Shown here piece by piece: positions 1 through 5,078 of a DNA stretch of 6,590 bases. Position numbers and translations under genes: made by a program. The DNA is from Methylococcaceae bacterium. GTDB taxonomy: Bacteria; Pseudomonadota; Gammaproteobacteria; Methylococcales; UBA1147. Numbering within the stretch: position 1 is the first letter of the stretch; every line of letters begins with the position of its first letter. The notes under the pieces were generated by a model. The model saw nothing but the letters and a program-made list of their open reading frames with translations. It was not told the origin of the DNA and did not search any database. Location of the stretch: positions 1-6,590 of the forward strand of contig JAKEEL010000121.1 of NCBI GenBank assembly GCA_022616595.1, read 5' to 3'.

Positions 1-73
1 AAAAAACATTTGTTCTCCTTTTGTTCCCTGTTATTTTAGAGACAATTTTGGGACAGAAAATACACCTAAATTC

Positions 74-280
74 ATGCAAAAGAAACCCGGTTTACGGGAC
101 CAAGTTCGCGATCGCATTCGATACCAACAATACAGTATCCGCACCGAACAATCATATCTCGATTGAATTCGCCGTCTTATCCGGTTCCATGACAGAAGAC
201 AACCCGTGGAATTGGGCGCGGCGGAAATTGACGCGTATTTGACCCATCTCAGGGCGACAGGGTCTGGAGTGAGACCGCAT
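74..280 (+). pseudogene. Decayed N-terminal fragment of an integron-type tyrosine recombinase (site-specific integrase)
   Basis: Read from the ATG at 74, the frame gives MQKKPGLRDQVRDRIR, then YSIRTEQSYLD, a TGA stop at 164-166 (codon 31), and after it IRRLIRFHDRRQPVELG and AAEIDAYLTHL (to about 253). This is the SAM-like N-terminal core-binding domain of integron integrases and their close relatives. The family pattern is L-x-D-Q-V-R-x-x-I-R, Y-S-x-R-T-E-x-x-Y-x-x-W-I-R-R-F-I-x-F-H, then E-[ML]-G-x-x-E-[VI]-x-A-[FY]-L-T-H-L. The stop sits exactly at the family's conserved Trp (TGG to TGA). After THL the similarity fades; the frame stays open to a TGA at 344-346, but the residues there look unrelated. 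The catalytic domain (R-H-R-Y residues) is absent, and a full protein would be about 320-340 residues. The frame is also open leftward to the window edge, but 74 is its first ATG. The right end given is approximate. Family assignment is by motif recall, without a search. Confidence 0.72.
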
Positions 281-315
281 CAGGTGTCTAAAAACGGGGG
301 ATCCGCATCTTTCCA

Positions 316-331
316 ATCCGGGACCCCGGAT
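316..331. repeat. Perfect 7-bp inverted repeat with 2-base centre
   Basis: ATCCGGG-AC-CCCGGAT is perfectly symmetric apart from the two central bases. The tight centre fits a dimeric-protein binding site better than an RNA hairpin loop. It lies just past the point where integrase similarity ends and 266 bases before the hemS start, which is far for a hemS operator. No function is assigned. Confidence 0.5.
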
Positions 332-401
332 AAAGAAAGTAGGTGATTTCCAGGACACGAGCCTCTCGAATAGGTCATTTCACGCAAGGAAACTACGCCG
401 G

Positions 402-445
402 GCCGAGCAATTTCGAGGCCGAAGCTGGCCTTGAATCGCCGAGCA
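402..445. repeat. 9-bp hairpin bracketed by 8-base direct repeats
   Basis: TTCGAGGCC (412-420) and GGCCTTGAA (427-435) form a 9-bp stem with one G-T pair and the six-base loop GAAGCT. The octamer GCCGAGCA occurs on both sides, at 402-409 and 438-445. No T-run follows on either strand, so it is not a standard intrinsic terminator. It could be a small palindromic (REP-like) element or a structured leader. The role is unknown. Confidence 0.5.
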
Positions 446-463
446 GCCGATGTTTCGGTGTCA

Positions 464-482
464 CGGCGCGTTTCTGGCGCCG
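464..482. repeat. GC-rich 6-bp hairpin upstream of hemS
   Basis: CGGCGC (464-469), loop GTTTCTG, then GCGCCG (477-482) form a perfect 6-bp stem. There is no U-tract on either strand. It lies 115 bases before the hemS start codon and 28 bases after the hairpin ending at 435. Its role is unknown. Confidence 0.4.
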
Positions 483-494
483 AACTTGCCTAAC

Positions 495-517
495 GTAACC
501 TGTAACACCGTTGTAAG
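495..517 (+). promoter_or_regulatory. Clustered GTAA repeats, possible hemS promoter/operator region
   Basis: GTAAC occurs at 495-499 and 502-506, and GTAAG at 513-517. The TGTAA copies at 501 and 512 are 11 bases apart, about one helical turn, as expected for a protein contacting one face of the DNA. A TATCTT sequence at 528-533 could be a -10 box, but no -35 sits at the right distance. I see no Fur-box-like sequence here, although Fur control is common for haem-use genes. This is a weak, inferred call. Confidence 0.22.
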
Positions 518-597
518 GGTCGGGTGATATCTTAGCTTCGCACGGCGAATTCTGTTCGATTCAGCTTCAAGCATCCGTATGGTGAGCAGGGAATACT

Positions 598-1656
598 ATG
601 CAAACAGACCGATTGACACGCTTTAATATGCAGGCAGAGAAGAATTTCGCCAAAAAAGCAACGGAATATCACTCCCTGCGGAAAGAGAAATATTCAACAG
701 GGGCGTCGATCTCTGGCAGGCACCACGAAGACATTCGCCGCTGCCACGCCGAGCGGTTGCTCGGGAACTGGGAAGCCTTGCTGTTCGACCTGGGCTCGCT
801 CGGCACCGTCGAGGTTGAAACCCGAAACCGGGGCGCCGTATTTCAATTTACCGGTTGCTATGACCAATTTCTCCCCGAAACCAGTCGAAACCGGTGCCGT
901 CCAACGCGGAGCGGGCGAAGCCTACGGTTTTTTCTCGGCAACTGGCGTCATGGTTTGGCGCTTCAAGAATCAGATCAAACCGGATCGACGCGCTCTAGCC
1001 TTCGATTTTTCGATTTCCAGGGGACGCTCGTCCATGCCATCTCCCTGACCCGTGAGAGTGACTGCGAGTCCTTCAAGGCACTGGTCCGAAAATTAGCGGC
1101 CGCGAAGAATCCGGAACCGGGCTTCAACCCCGGATTGCGCAGGCCCAAACAACCGGCTTTCCATCAGGCATTCGATGTTAATGAGTTTCGCAATCGCTGG
1201 CTTGCCCTGACCGACCGCCATGACCAATCCGGGCTGACGAAGCAAGTTGGCATTTCCGAACTGCAAGGCTTGCGGTTGATCGGTGACACCTGGGCGATCG
1301 AGGTTCCGGTCATCGCGATCGTGGAGCGGCTCCATATCCTGGTGCAAATACAGTTACCGTTCAGGCTGGCATTAGCCAATGCCGGCACCTTGCAGATCCG
1401 CAGCGGGAAAACCGCCCGGGTGGCTCTGCAAAACGGACAATTGAATTTGTCCGGCGATGATTGGTGTTTATCGATCACGCTGTCGGAGATTGACAGCGCC
1501 TGGGTGGTCACGAAACCCGCAGCCGGCCGCTTGGAAAACTCGATCGAACTGTACAACCGTGACGGCGAGGCGATCACGCGGATTCAGGGGACGTCCGAGC
1601 CCTTGGAAAACGGAGTCTGGCAGGATTTGCTGGGCACCTTGCCGACGATTGCGTGA
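598..1656 (+). CDS. hemS: HemS/HmuS-family haem-trafficking or haem-degrading protein
   Basis: This is a cytoplasmic haem-binding protein of the HemS/HmuS/PhuS family, which takes haem from uptake systems and either passes it to a haem oxygenase or breaks it down. At 352 residues it matches the usual length (about 340-350) of proteins with two tandem HemS domains. The N-terminal domain (about 55-165) shows GNWEALLFDLGSLG, TRNRGAVFQFTGCY, LRFFLGNWRHGLAL and RFFDFQGTLVHAISLT. The C-terminal domain (about 188-350) shows RNRWLALTDRHD, GTLQIRSG, AWVVTKP and ENSIELYNRDGEAI. His208 in TDRHD aligns by motif with the axial haem ligand known in relatives (His209 in PhuS, His196 in HemS). Residues 93-108 are unusually Arg-rich compared with the family. 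The start follows CAGGGA with 5 bases of spacing; Met11 is an alternative. No TonB receptor or haem ABC transporter is nearby, so the gene stands alone in this window. Confidence 0.85.
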   Translation: MQTDRLTRFNMQAEKNFAKKATEYHSLRKEKYSTGASISGRHHEDIRRCHAERLLGNWEALLFDLGSLGTVEVETRNRGAVFQFTGCYDQFLPETSRNRCRPTRSGRSLRFFLGNWRHGLALQESDQTGSTRSSLRFFDFQGTLVHAISLTRESDCESFKALVRKLAAAKNPEPGFNPGLRRPKQPAFHQAFDVNEFRNRWLALTDRHDQSGLTKQVGISELQGLRLIGDTWAIEVPVIAIVERLHILVQIQLPFRLALANAGTLQIRSGKTARVALQNGQLNLSGDDWCLSITLSEIDSAWVVTKPAAGRLENSIELYNRDGEAITRIQGTSEPLENGVWQDLLGTLPTIA

Positions 1657-1658
1657 CA

Positions 1659-2402
1659 TCACGGATATTCGAACAGTCCAACCAGCTTTTCGAGCAAAAG
1701 CGCGACATCGTTCAAACCCTTCGCAAGATTCCGTTCGATTTCCTGCATGGTGATTTCAAAGGGGCTTTTCCCCGCCGCCCAGTTGGCCATCACCGCGCAG
1801 CAGGCATACTCGATCCCGGCTTCACGCGCAAGCGCGGCCTCGGGCATTCCGGTCATTCCGACCATATCGCAGCCGTCACGCTCCATGCGCAGGATTTCCG
1901 CCGCGGTTTCCAGGCGCGGCCCCTGAGTGCACCCGTAAGTGCCCCCGATCACGACCTTCAACCCTGCAAGTTCGGCGGATTGCCCGAGCCGATCGATCAG
2001 CCCTTTGCTGTAAGGCCAGGTAAAGTCGATATGGGTCACTTCGGTCCCGGGGTCCTCGAAAAAAGTACTCTTCCGGCCGTGGGTATAATCGATCAGTTGG
2101 TCCGGAACCGCGATCGTCGCGGGCGGCAGATGCGCGCCGATGCCCCCCACGGCCGCGACAGATACGATATGGGTCACGCCGGCCGATTGCAATGCGCGGA
2201 TATTCGCGCGATAGTTGATCCGATGCGGCGGAATGGAATGATGATCGCCGTGCCGGGCCAGGAACACGACATTCAAATCGTGGAAACGACCGAAGCTTAA
2301 GCGAGCCGAGGGTTCCCCGTACTCGGTCGAGACGCTTTTCCTTTCCCGGATTTCCAGCCCCTGAAGTCTGCCCAGACCGGAACCTCCGATAATCGCGAGC
2401 AT
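1659..2402 (-). CDS. S-methyl-5'-thioinosine phosphorylase (MTAP/PNP family)
   Basis: This nucleoside phosphorylase splits methylthioinosine (or methylthioadenosine) with phosphate to give the free base and 5-methylthioribose-1-phosphate. Its 247 residues match the Pseudomonas MTIP type. Visible motifs are the phosphate-binding GGSGL (6-10) and ARHG (49-52), then PPHRINYRAN (58-67), AVGGI (84-88), QLIDYTHGR (102-110), TQGPRLET (159-166) and MTGMPEAALARE (183-194). At the base-recognition site, where MTA phosphorylases carry D-x-D, this protein has N-W-A (Asn207, Ala209), as Pseudomonas MTIP has N-P-A. Asn suits a 6-oxopurine, so methylthioinosine is the predicted substrate (inference). It is the last gene of the nagZ-hpt operon, starting 6 bases after the hpt stop, with a GGGGGA ribosome site (2414-2419) inside hpt. 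It ends 2 bases from the hemS stop. Other databases may call it mtnP. Confidence 0.9.
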   Translation of the reverse strand: MLAIIGGSGLGRLQGLEIRERKSVSTEYGEPSARLSFGRFHDLNVVFLARHGDHHSIPPHRINYRANIRALQSAGVTHIVSVAAVGGIGAHLPPATIAVPDQLIDYTHGRKSTFFEDPGTEVTHIDFTWPYSKGLIDRLGQSAELAGLKVVIGGTYGCTQGPRLETAAEILRMERDGCDMVGMTGMPEAALAREAGIEYACCAVMANWAAGKSPFEITMQEIERNLAKGLNDVALLLEKLVGLFEYP

Positions 2403-2408
2403 CGCCGA

Positions 2409-2957
2409 CTAAATCCCCCTGCACGCGTAAATACCCGGCAGATTACGCCAGTAACCTTTATAATCCATCCCGCAGCCGAACAAATAGCGGTTTTCCGCCT
2501 CGAGCCCTACGAAATCCGCGCGATAAGGTTTTGCATGGCCCAGCAGTTTCTCGACCAGAACCGCGCTGTAAACCGACGCGGCGCCTTGCCCGGTGCAGTA
2601 TCGGCTGATCGCCTCCAGCGTTATTCCCTCGTCCAGAATATCATCGACGATCAGGACGGTCCGGCCGTTCAACGGCGAACGCGGAAGGCTGATCCATTCG
2701 ATCTCGCTGCCGCTCGTTTCGCCCTGATAACGGCTCGCATGGATCACGTCGCAGGTAAGCGGAAAATCCAAGCGCTGCATCAACTTCGCGGTCGGGCCGA
2801 TACCCCCGGTCAACACGCAAATCAGAATCGGATTGCGATCCGCGAGTTTCGGCGTGATCGCCCCGGCCATCCGGTCGATAGCCCGATCCACCTGGACCTC
2901 TGAGAACAGCAAATCCGCCTCGGCCCTGACTGTCCGTATTTCATTCAAGTCGCTCAT
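2409..2957 (-). CDS. hpt: Hypoxanthine/guanine phosphoribosyltransferase
   Basis: This cytoplasmic enzyme transfers phosphoribose from PRPP to hypoxanthine (and probably guanine) to form IMP or GMP. The PRPP-binding signature VLIVDDILDEGITL lies at 101-114, with Asp105-Asp106 as the acidic pair. VLTGG (48-52) is the pyrophosphate loop, SRYQGETSG (75-83) the mobile flap, and DYKGYWRNLPGIYA (165-178) the base-binding and C-terminal region. Glu110 replaces the Thr common in the PRPP loop, a variant I recall from Pseudomonas-type enzymes. The length of 182 residues is normal. The ATG directly follows the nagZ TGA with no gap, implying translational coupling. The next gene makes hypoxanthine if it acts on methylthioinosine, so the pair would form a two-step salvage to IMP. 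Confidence 0.9.
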   Translation of the reverse strand: MSDLNEIRTVRAEADLLFSEVQVDRAIDRMAGAITPKLADRNPILICVLTGGIGPTAKLMQRLDFPLTCDVIHASRYQGETSGSEIEWISLPRSPLNGRTVLIVDDILDEGITLEAISRYCTGQGAASVYSAVLVEKLLGHAKPYRADFVGLEAENRYLFGCGMDYKGYWRNLPGIYACRGI

Positions 2958-3992
2958 TCAAGGATTTTCCAGTTTTTGTATGGATTGCACCGCGCTCCGC
3001 CATTGCTCCGACTTCTTGAGATTGATCGCATCGAACGTCGGATGTCCGCACATTTTCAACAAACGGCGCCCGCGCTCGACCGACGGATAGGCCGCGACCA
3101 CGTCCAGAACGCTTTCCGCCCCATCCGGCTGATTACAGATCAAGACCATATCGCAGCCGGCATCCAGCGCCGACTTGACCCGATGGTCATAGGATCCCGC
3201 ATATTCGGCGCCCGACATACTCAAGTCATCGCTGAATACCACGCCATCGAAACCGAGATCGCCGCGCAGCACCTTCCCGATCCAATATTCGGAAAATCCC
3301 GCGGGCTTGTCGTCGATCCGGCGATACACGACATGGGCCGGCATGATACCTTCCAGTCCCTCGCGGATCAACCTCCTGAACGGAACCAGATCGCGAGCGG
3401 ACAGTTCATCAAAACCACGATCGTCCACCGGCAGCGCCGAATGGGAATCCAATGCGACACCTCCGTGACCCGGAAAATGTTTACCGACCGCAGCCATTCC
3501 GGCGGCCCGCATTCCGCGACGAAAGGCCGATGCGTAATCCGCGACGAGATCCGGCTGCGTTGCGAAAGAACGATCGCCGATGATTGTACTGATTCCGCAA
3601 TCCACATCCAAAACCGGAGCGAAGCTGAAATCCACGCCGCTCGCGAGCACCTCGGCGGCCATCAACCATCCCGCGGATTCGGCGAGTTTCAGCACGGCCT
3701 CCGGTTTATCGGAGACGACCTCGCCGTAACGGCACGCCGCGGGCAGACGCGTGAAGCCGTTCAGGAAACGCTGTACCCGTCCGCCTTCCTGATCGACCGC
3801 AATCAAGAATGCATGCCCCCGAAGTTCGCGGATCTCCCGGACCAAACTCGCAAGCTGTTCGAGCGATTCATAGTTTCTGGAAAACAAAATCACTCCCCCG
3901 ACTCCGGGATGGCGAAGCTTGTGAATTTCTCGGGCTTCGACAGCCAATCCTCGAAGATCCAACATCAAGGGGCCGGGTGTCTTTGTATTCAT
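2958..3992 (-). CDS. nagZ: Beta-N-acetylglucosaminidase NagZ (glycoside hydrolase family 3)
   Basis: NagZ is a cytoplasmic enzyme that removes GlcNAc from GlcNAc-anhydroMurNAc-(peptide) muropeptides during peptidoglycan recycling. In some bacteria its products signal induction of AmpC beta-lactamase. The 344 residues match the single-domain Gram-negative form. GH3 motifs visible are GVGGVILFSRN (30-40), VDQEGGRVQR (66-75), FAPVLDVD (124-131), GDRSF (139-143), KHFPGHG (171-177), the catalytic acid/base dyad Asp182-Ser-His184, and VVFSDDLSM (251-259), where Asp255 should be the nucleophile. The protein lacks a signal peptide, as expected. It is the first gene of the minus-strand operon with hpt and the thioinosine phosphorylase. 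The ATG at 3992 is preceded by a weak GGAA. Pseudomonas aeruginosa also has nagZ next to the thioinosine phosphorylase (PA3005/PA3004), which supports the conserved neighbourhood. Confidence 0.95.
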   Translation of the reverse strand: MNTKTPGPLMLDLRGLAVEAREIHKLRHPGVGGVILFSRNYESLEQLASLVREIRELRGHAFLIAVDQEGGRVQRFLNGFTRLPAACRYGEVVSDKPEAVLKLAESAGWLMAAEVLASGVDFSFAPVLDVDCGISTIIGDRSFATQPDLVADYASAFRRGMRAAGMAAVGKHFPGHGGVALDSHSALPVDDRGFDELSARDLVPFRRLIREGLEGIMPAHVVYRRIDDKPAGFSEYWIGKVLRGDLGFDGVVFSDDLSMSGAEYAGSYDHRVKSALDAGCDMVLICNQPDGAESVLDVVAAYPSVERGRRLLKMCGHPTFDAINLKKSEQWRSAVQSIQKLENP

Positions 3993-4028
3993 TCGATTCC
4001 ATGTGCGATCATTGCCGAAAATTCTTCA

Positions 4029-4034
4029 TCTATA
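4029..4034 (-). promoter_or_regulatory. Possible -10 element for the nagZ operon
   Basis: TATAGA on the minus strand is close to the TATAAT consensus and lies 36 bases before the nagZ ATG, a plausible leader length. No good -35 box is found at 16-18 bases; TTGGCG is present but only 13 bases away. The location in the divergent gap makes it reasonable, but weakly supported. Confidence 0.25.
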
Positions 4035-4174
4035 CTCTGTTGTGACCCGCCAATTCTATCGTTTTCCGGTGGAATTCCAAAGGTGTTCTCGGCTCGGACC
4101 GCCAATCCGCCGCCGGTCGGGCGCGAGCTTTCAAAAGGACCGGGCATTTTCTGCAACCTATCGATTCAGATCGT

Positions 4175-4180
4175 AAGGAG
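4175..4180 (+). promoter_or_regulatory. Strong Shine-Dalgarno that fixes a TTG start
   Basis: AAGGAG ends 8 bases before the TTG at 4189. No ATG or GTG in that frame gives a better start, and translation from the TTG yields a complete signal peptide, so this site decides the start of the FliL-like gene. Confidence 0.75.
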
Positions 4181-4188
4181 ATTCCTCA

Positions 4189-4584
4189 TTGAAATACCCA
4201 GCACTGCGTTTGATCCTGCTTTTTCCGTTGTGTTTTTCCGTGAGTGCGGAAGATGCCGGAATAGAAAATCTGTTCGAATATGTTTCATTGGAACCCAGTT
4301 TCGTAGTGAATCTTCAAGGCAACCGGCGAAGTTACCTGCGCATGGATATTCAATTGCTTGTCGACGGCAAGGAACGCGCGGATCAAATCAAGGCTCATAT
4401 GCCGGCATTGCGGCATGCATTGATCCTGTTGATCAGCGACTATTCCGCGGAACAGCTCGGCACTTCGGAACAGCGCGAAAAATTCCGCGTGAAGGCCTTG
4501 AACGAAACCCGTGCAACCCTGGATAAATATGCGAGCAGCAGGGGTCTCAGCGATTTGTTCTTTACCGAATTTCTGGTCCAGTGA
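4189..4584 (+). CDS. Exported FliL-domain protein (FliL-like, not necessarily flagellar)
   Basis: This is a small protein of the FliL family, whose classical members are inner-membrane proteins supporting the flagellar stator. FliL features here are YVSLEPSFVVNLQG (31-44), RSYLRMDIQLLV (47-58), HMPALRHALILLIS (70-83), a helical stretch with EKFRVKALNETRATL (97-111), and the closing DLFFTEFLVQ (122-131). Classical FliL keeps an N-terminal anchor followed by a linker. Here residues 1-20 look like a cleavable signal peptide ending VSA before Glu21, so the mature domain would be free in the periplasm (inference). Cys15 does not sit in a good lipobox. Translation starts at TTG behind AAGGAG. No flagellar genes are in the window. 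The tautomerase gene follows 57 bases later on the same strand and may be co-transcribed. Confidence 0.8.
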   Translation: MKYPALRLILLFPLCFSVSAEDAGIENLFEYVSLEPSFVVNLQGNRRSYLRMDIQLLVDGKERADQIKAHMPALRHALILLISDYSAEQLGTSEQREKFRVKALNETRATLDKYASSRGLSDLFFTEFLVQ

Positions 4585-4595
4585 TACGCTGTCCG

Positions 4596-4620
4596 GTACT
4601 TCATGCCCATGCATGAGTAT
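4596..4620 (+). repeat. Hairpin between the FliL-like and tautomerase genes
   Basis: TCATGC-CCAT-GCATGA (4601-4616) is a perfect 6-bp stem. It extends outward by four pairs, the outermost being G-T, if T4600 is bulged. No T-run follows, so a terminator is unlikely. It ends 21 bases before the tautomerase ATG, where no clear Shine-Dalgarno is seen, so it could affect mRNA processing or translation of that gene (inference). Confidence 0.4.
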
Positions 4621-4641
4621 ACCCAAACATCCTGATGAATA

Positions 4642-4986
4642 ATGCCTTACCTAAAAATCAAAACCAATCATCCACTCAATGCCGCCCAAGCCGAACAACT
4701 GCTCGAACGAGCCTCGGCCCGGATTGCCGATGCCTTGAGCAAACCCGAACGGTATGTCATGGTCGATTATTCGGTCAACCCTCAGTTGCTGTTCTCCGGA
4801 ACTCCCGCCCCTTGTGCCTATGTCGAACTGAAAAGTATCGGCCTGCCGGCAAGCCAGACACGCGATCTGTCCGAGAAAATCTGCGCCCTGCTCGGAACTG
4901 AATTGGGGATCGCGGCCGATCGGATCTACATCGAATTCACGGATGTTCCGCGCAAGTTCTGGGGTTGGAACGGTAGTACCTTTTAA
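4642..4986 (+). CDS. MIF/phenylpyruvate tautomerase family protein
   Basis: This is a member of the macrophage migration inhibitory factor branch of the tautomerase superfamily: small trimeric cytosolic proteins that tautomerise keto-enol compounds such as phenylpyruvate using an N-terminal proline. At 114 residues it has the MIF length rather than the 60-80 of 4-oxalocrotonate tautomerases. The protein begins Met-Pro, placing Pro2 at the catalytic position after Met removal; this is why 4642 is chosen over the out-of-frame ATG at 4635. Other MIF marks are LSKPERYVMV (32-41) with Lys34 at the active-site lysine position, FSGTPAPCAYVELKSIG (51-67), and the ending GWNGSTF (108-114). The CxxC redox motif of mammalian MIF is missing: CAYV is found instead. 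The true substrate in this organism is unknown. No strong ribosome site is visible. Confidence 0.88.
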   Translation: MPYLKIKTNHPLNAAQAEQLLERASARIADALSKPERYVMVDYSVNPQLLFSGTPAPCAYVELKSIGLPASQTRDLSEKICALLGTELGIAADRIYIEFTDVPRKFWGWNGSTF

Positions 4987-5016
4987 AAGATCGGGCCGCC
5001 GACGCGCCGTCAGCCC
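4985..5016 (-). terminator. Probable intrinsic terminator of the bepA-like gene
   Basis: Read on the minus strand, GGGC-T-GACG-GCG-CGTC-GGCG-GCCC forms an interrupted 8-bp GC stem followed by GATCTTTT. It begins 62 bases after the bepA stop and overlaps the last bases of the tautomerase gene. On the + strand no T-run follows, so it would act mainly leftward. The uneven internal loop lowers confidence. Confidence 0.35.
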
Positions 5017-5078
5017 GCCGGAAGGACCTCACGGCTGAAGCCACTTTTCGTGCACGCGGACTCGCGAAGCACGGCCCT

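Larger units (their letters stand above)
281..597. other. Gene-free stretch with several inverted repeats, upstream of hemS
   Basis: I see no convincing coding region here on either strand: the open frames are short, unrelated to any family I recognise, and lack good ribosome sites. The stretch does contain a 16-base palindrome (316-331), a hairpin flanked by direct repeats (402-445), a second GC-rich hairpin (464-482) and a cluster of GTAA repeats (495-517). Each is listed separately. It lies between the integrase remnant and the hemS start, so it probably holds the hemS promoter plus scar sequence from a past rearrangement. Confidence 0.5.

Noticed and set aside
106..114. GCGATCGC palindrome (cyanobacterial HIP1-like)
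   Set aside because: A full octamer is seen only once that I noticed, and all gene content points to Gammaproteobacteria; this is chance in a GATC-rich sequence.
21..242. 73-codon + strand open frame at the left end
   Set aside because: It overlaps the integrase remnant in a different frame and has no family resemblance; the integrase-like frame explains the same bases much better.
488..516. Possible integron attC site (GCCTAAC at 488-494)
   Set aside because: GCCTAAC fits RYYYAAC, but no matching GTTRRRY core is present at a suitable distance (GTTGTAA fails) and there is no attC-like stem. It also lies on the wrong side of the integrase for a cassette array.
4148..4165. Sigma-54-like promoter before the FliL-like gene
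   Set aside because: GG and GC elements are present in GGGCATTTTCTGC but about two bases too close, and the consensus is poor.
2976..4526. Very long + strand open frame (516 codons) antisense to nagZ
   Set aside because: It lies opposite a clear nagZ with all catalytic motifs, runs into the FliL-like gene in another frame, and its translation shows no recognisable domain. It is a shadow of codon bias.
5041..5078. CGTGC/GCACG inverted repeat just after the bepA stop as a terminator
   Set aside because: The stem is only 5 bp with a 15-base loop and no T-run; the hairpin at 4985-5016 is a better candidate.
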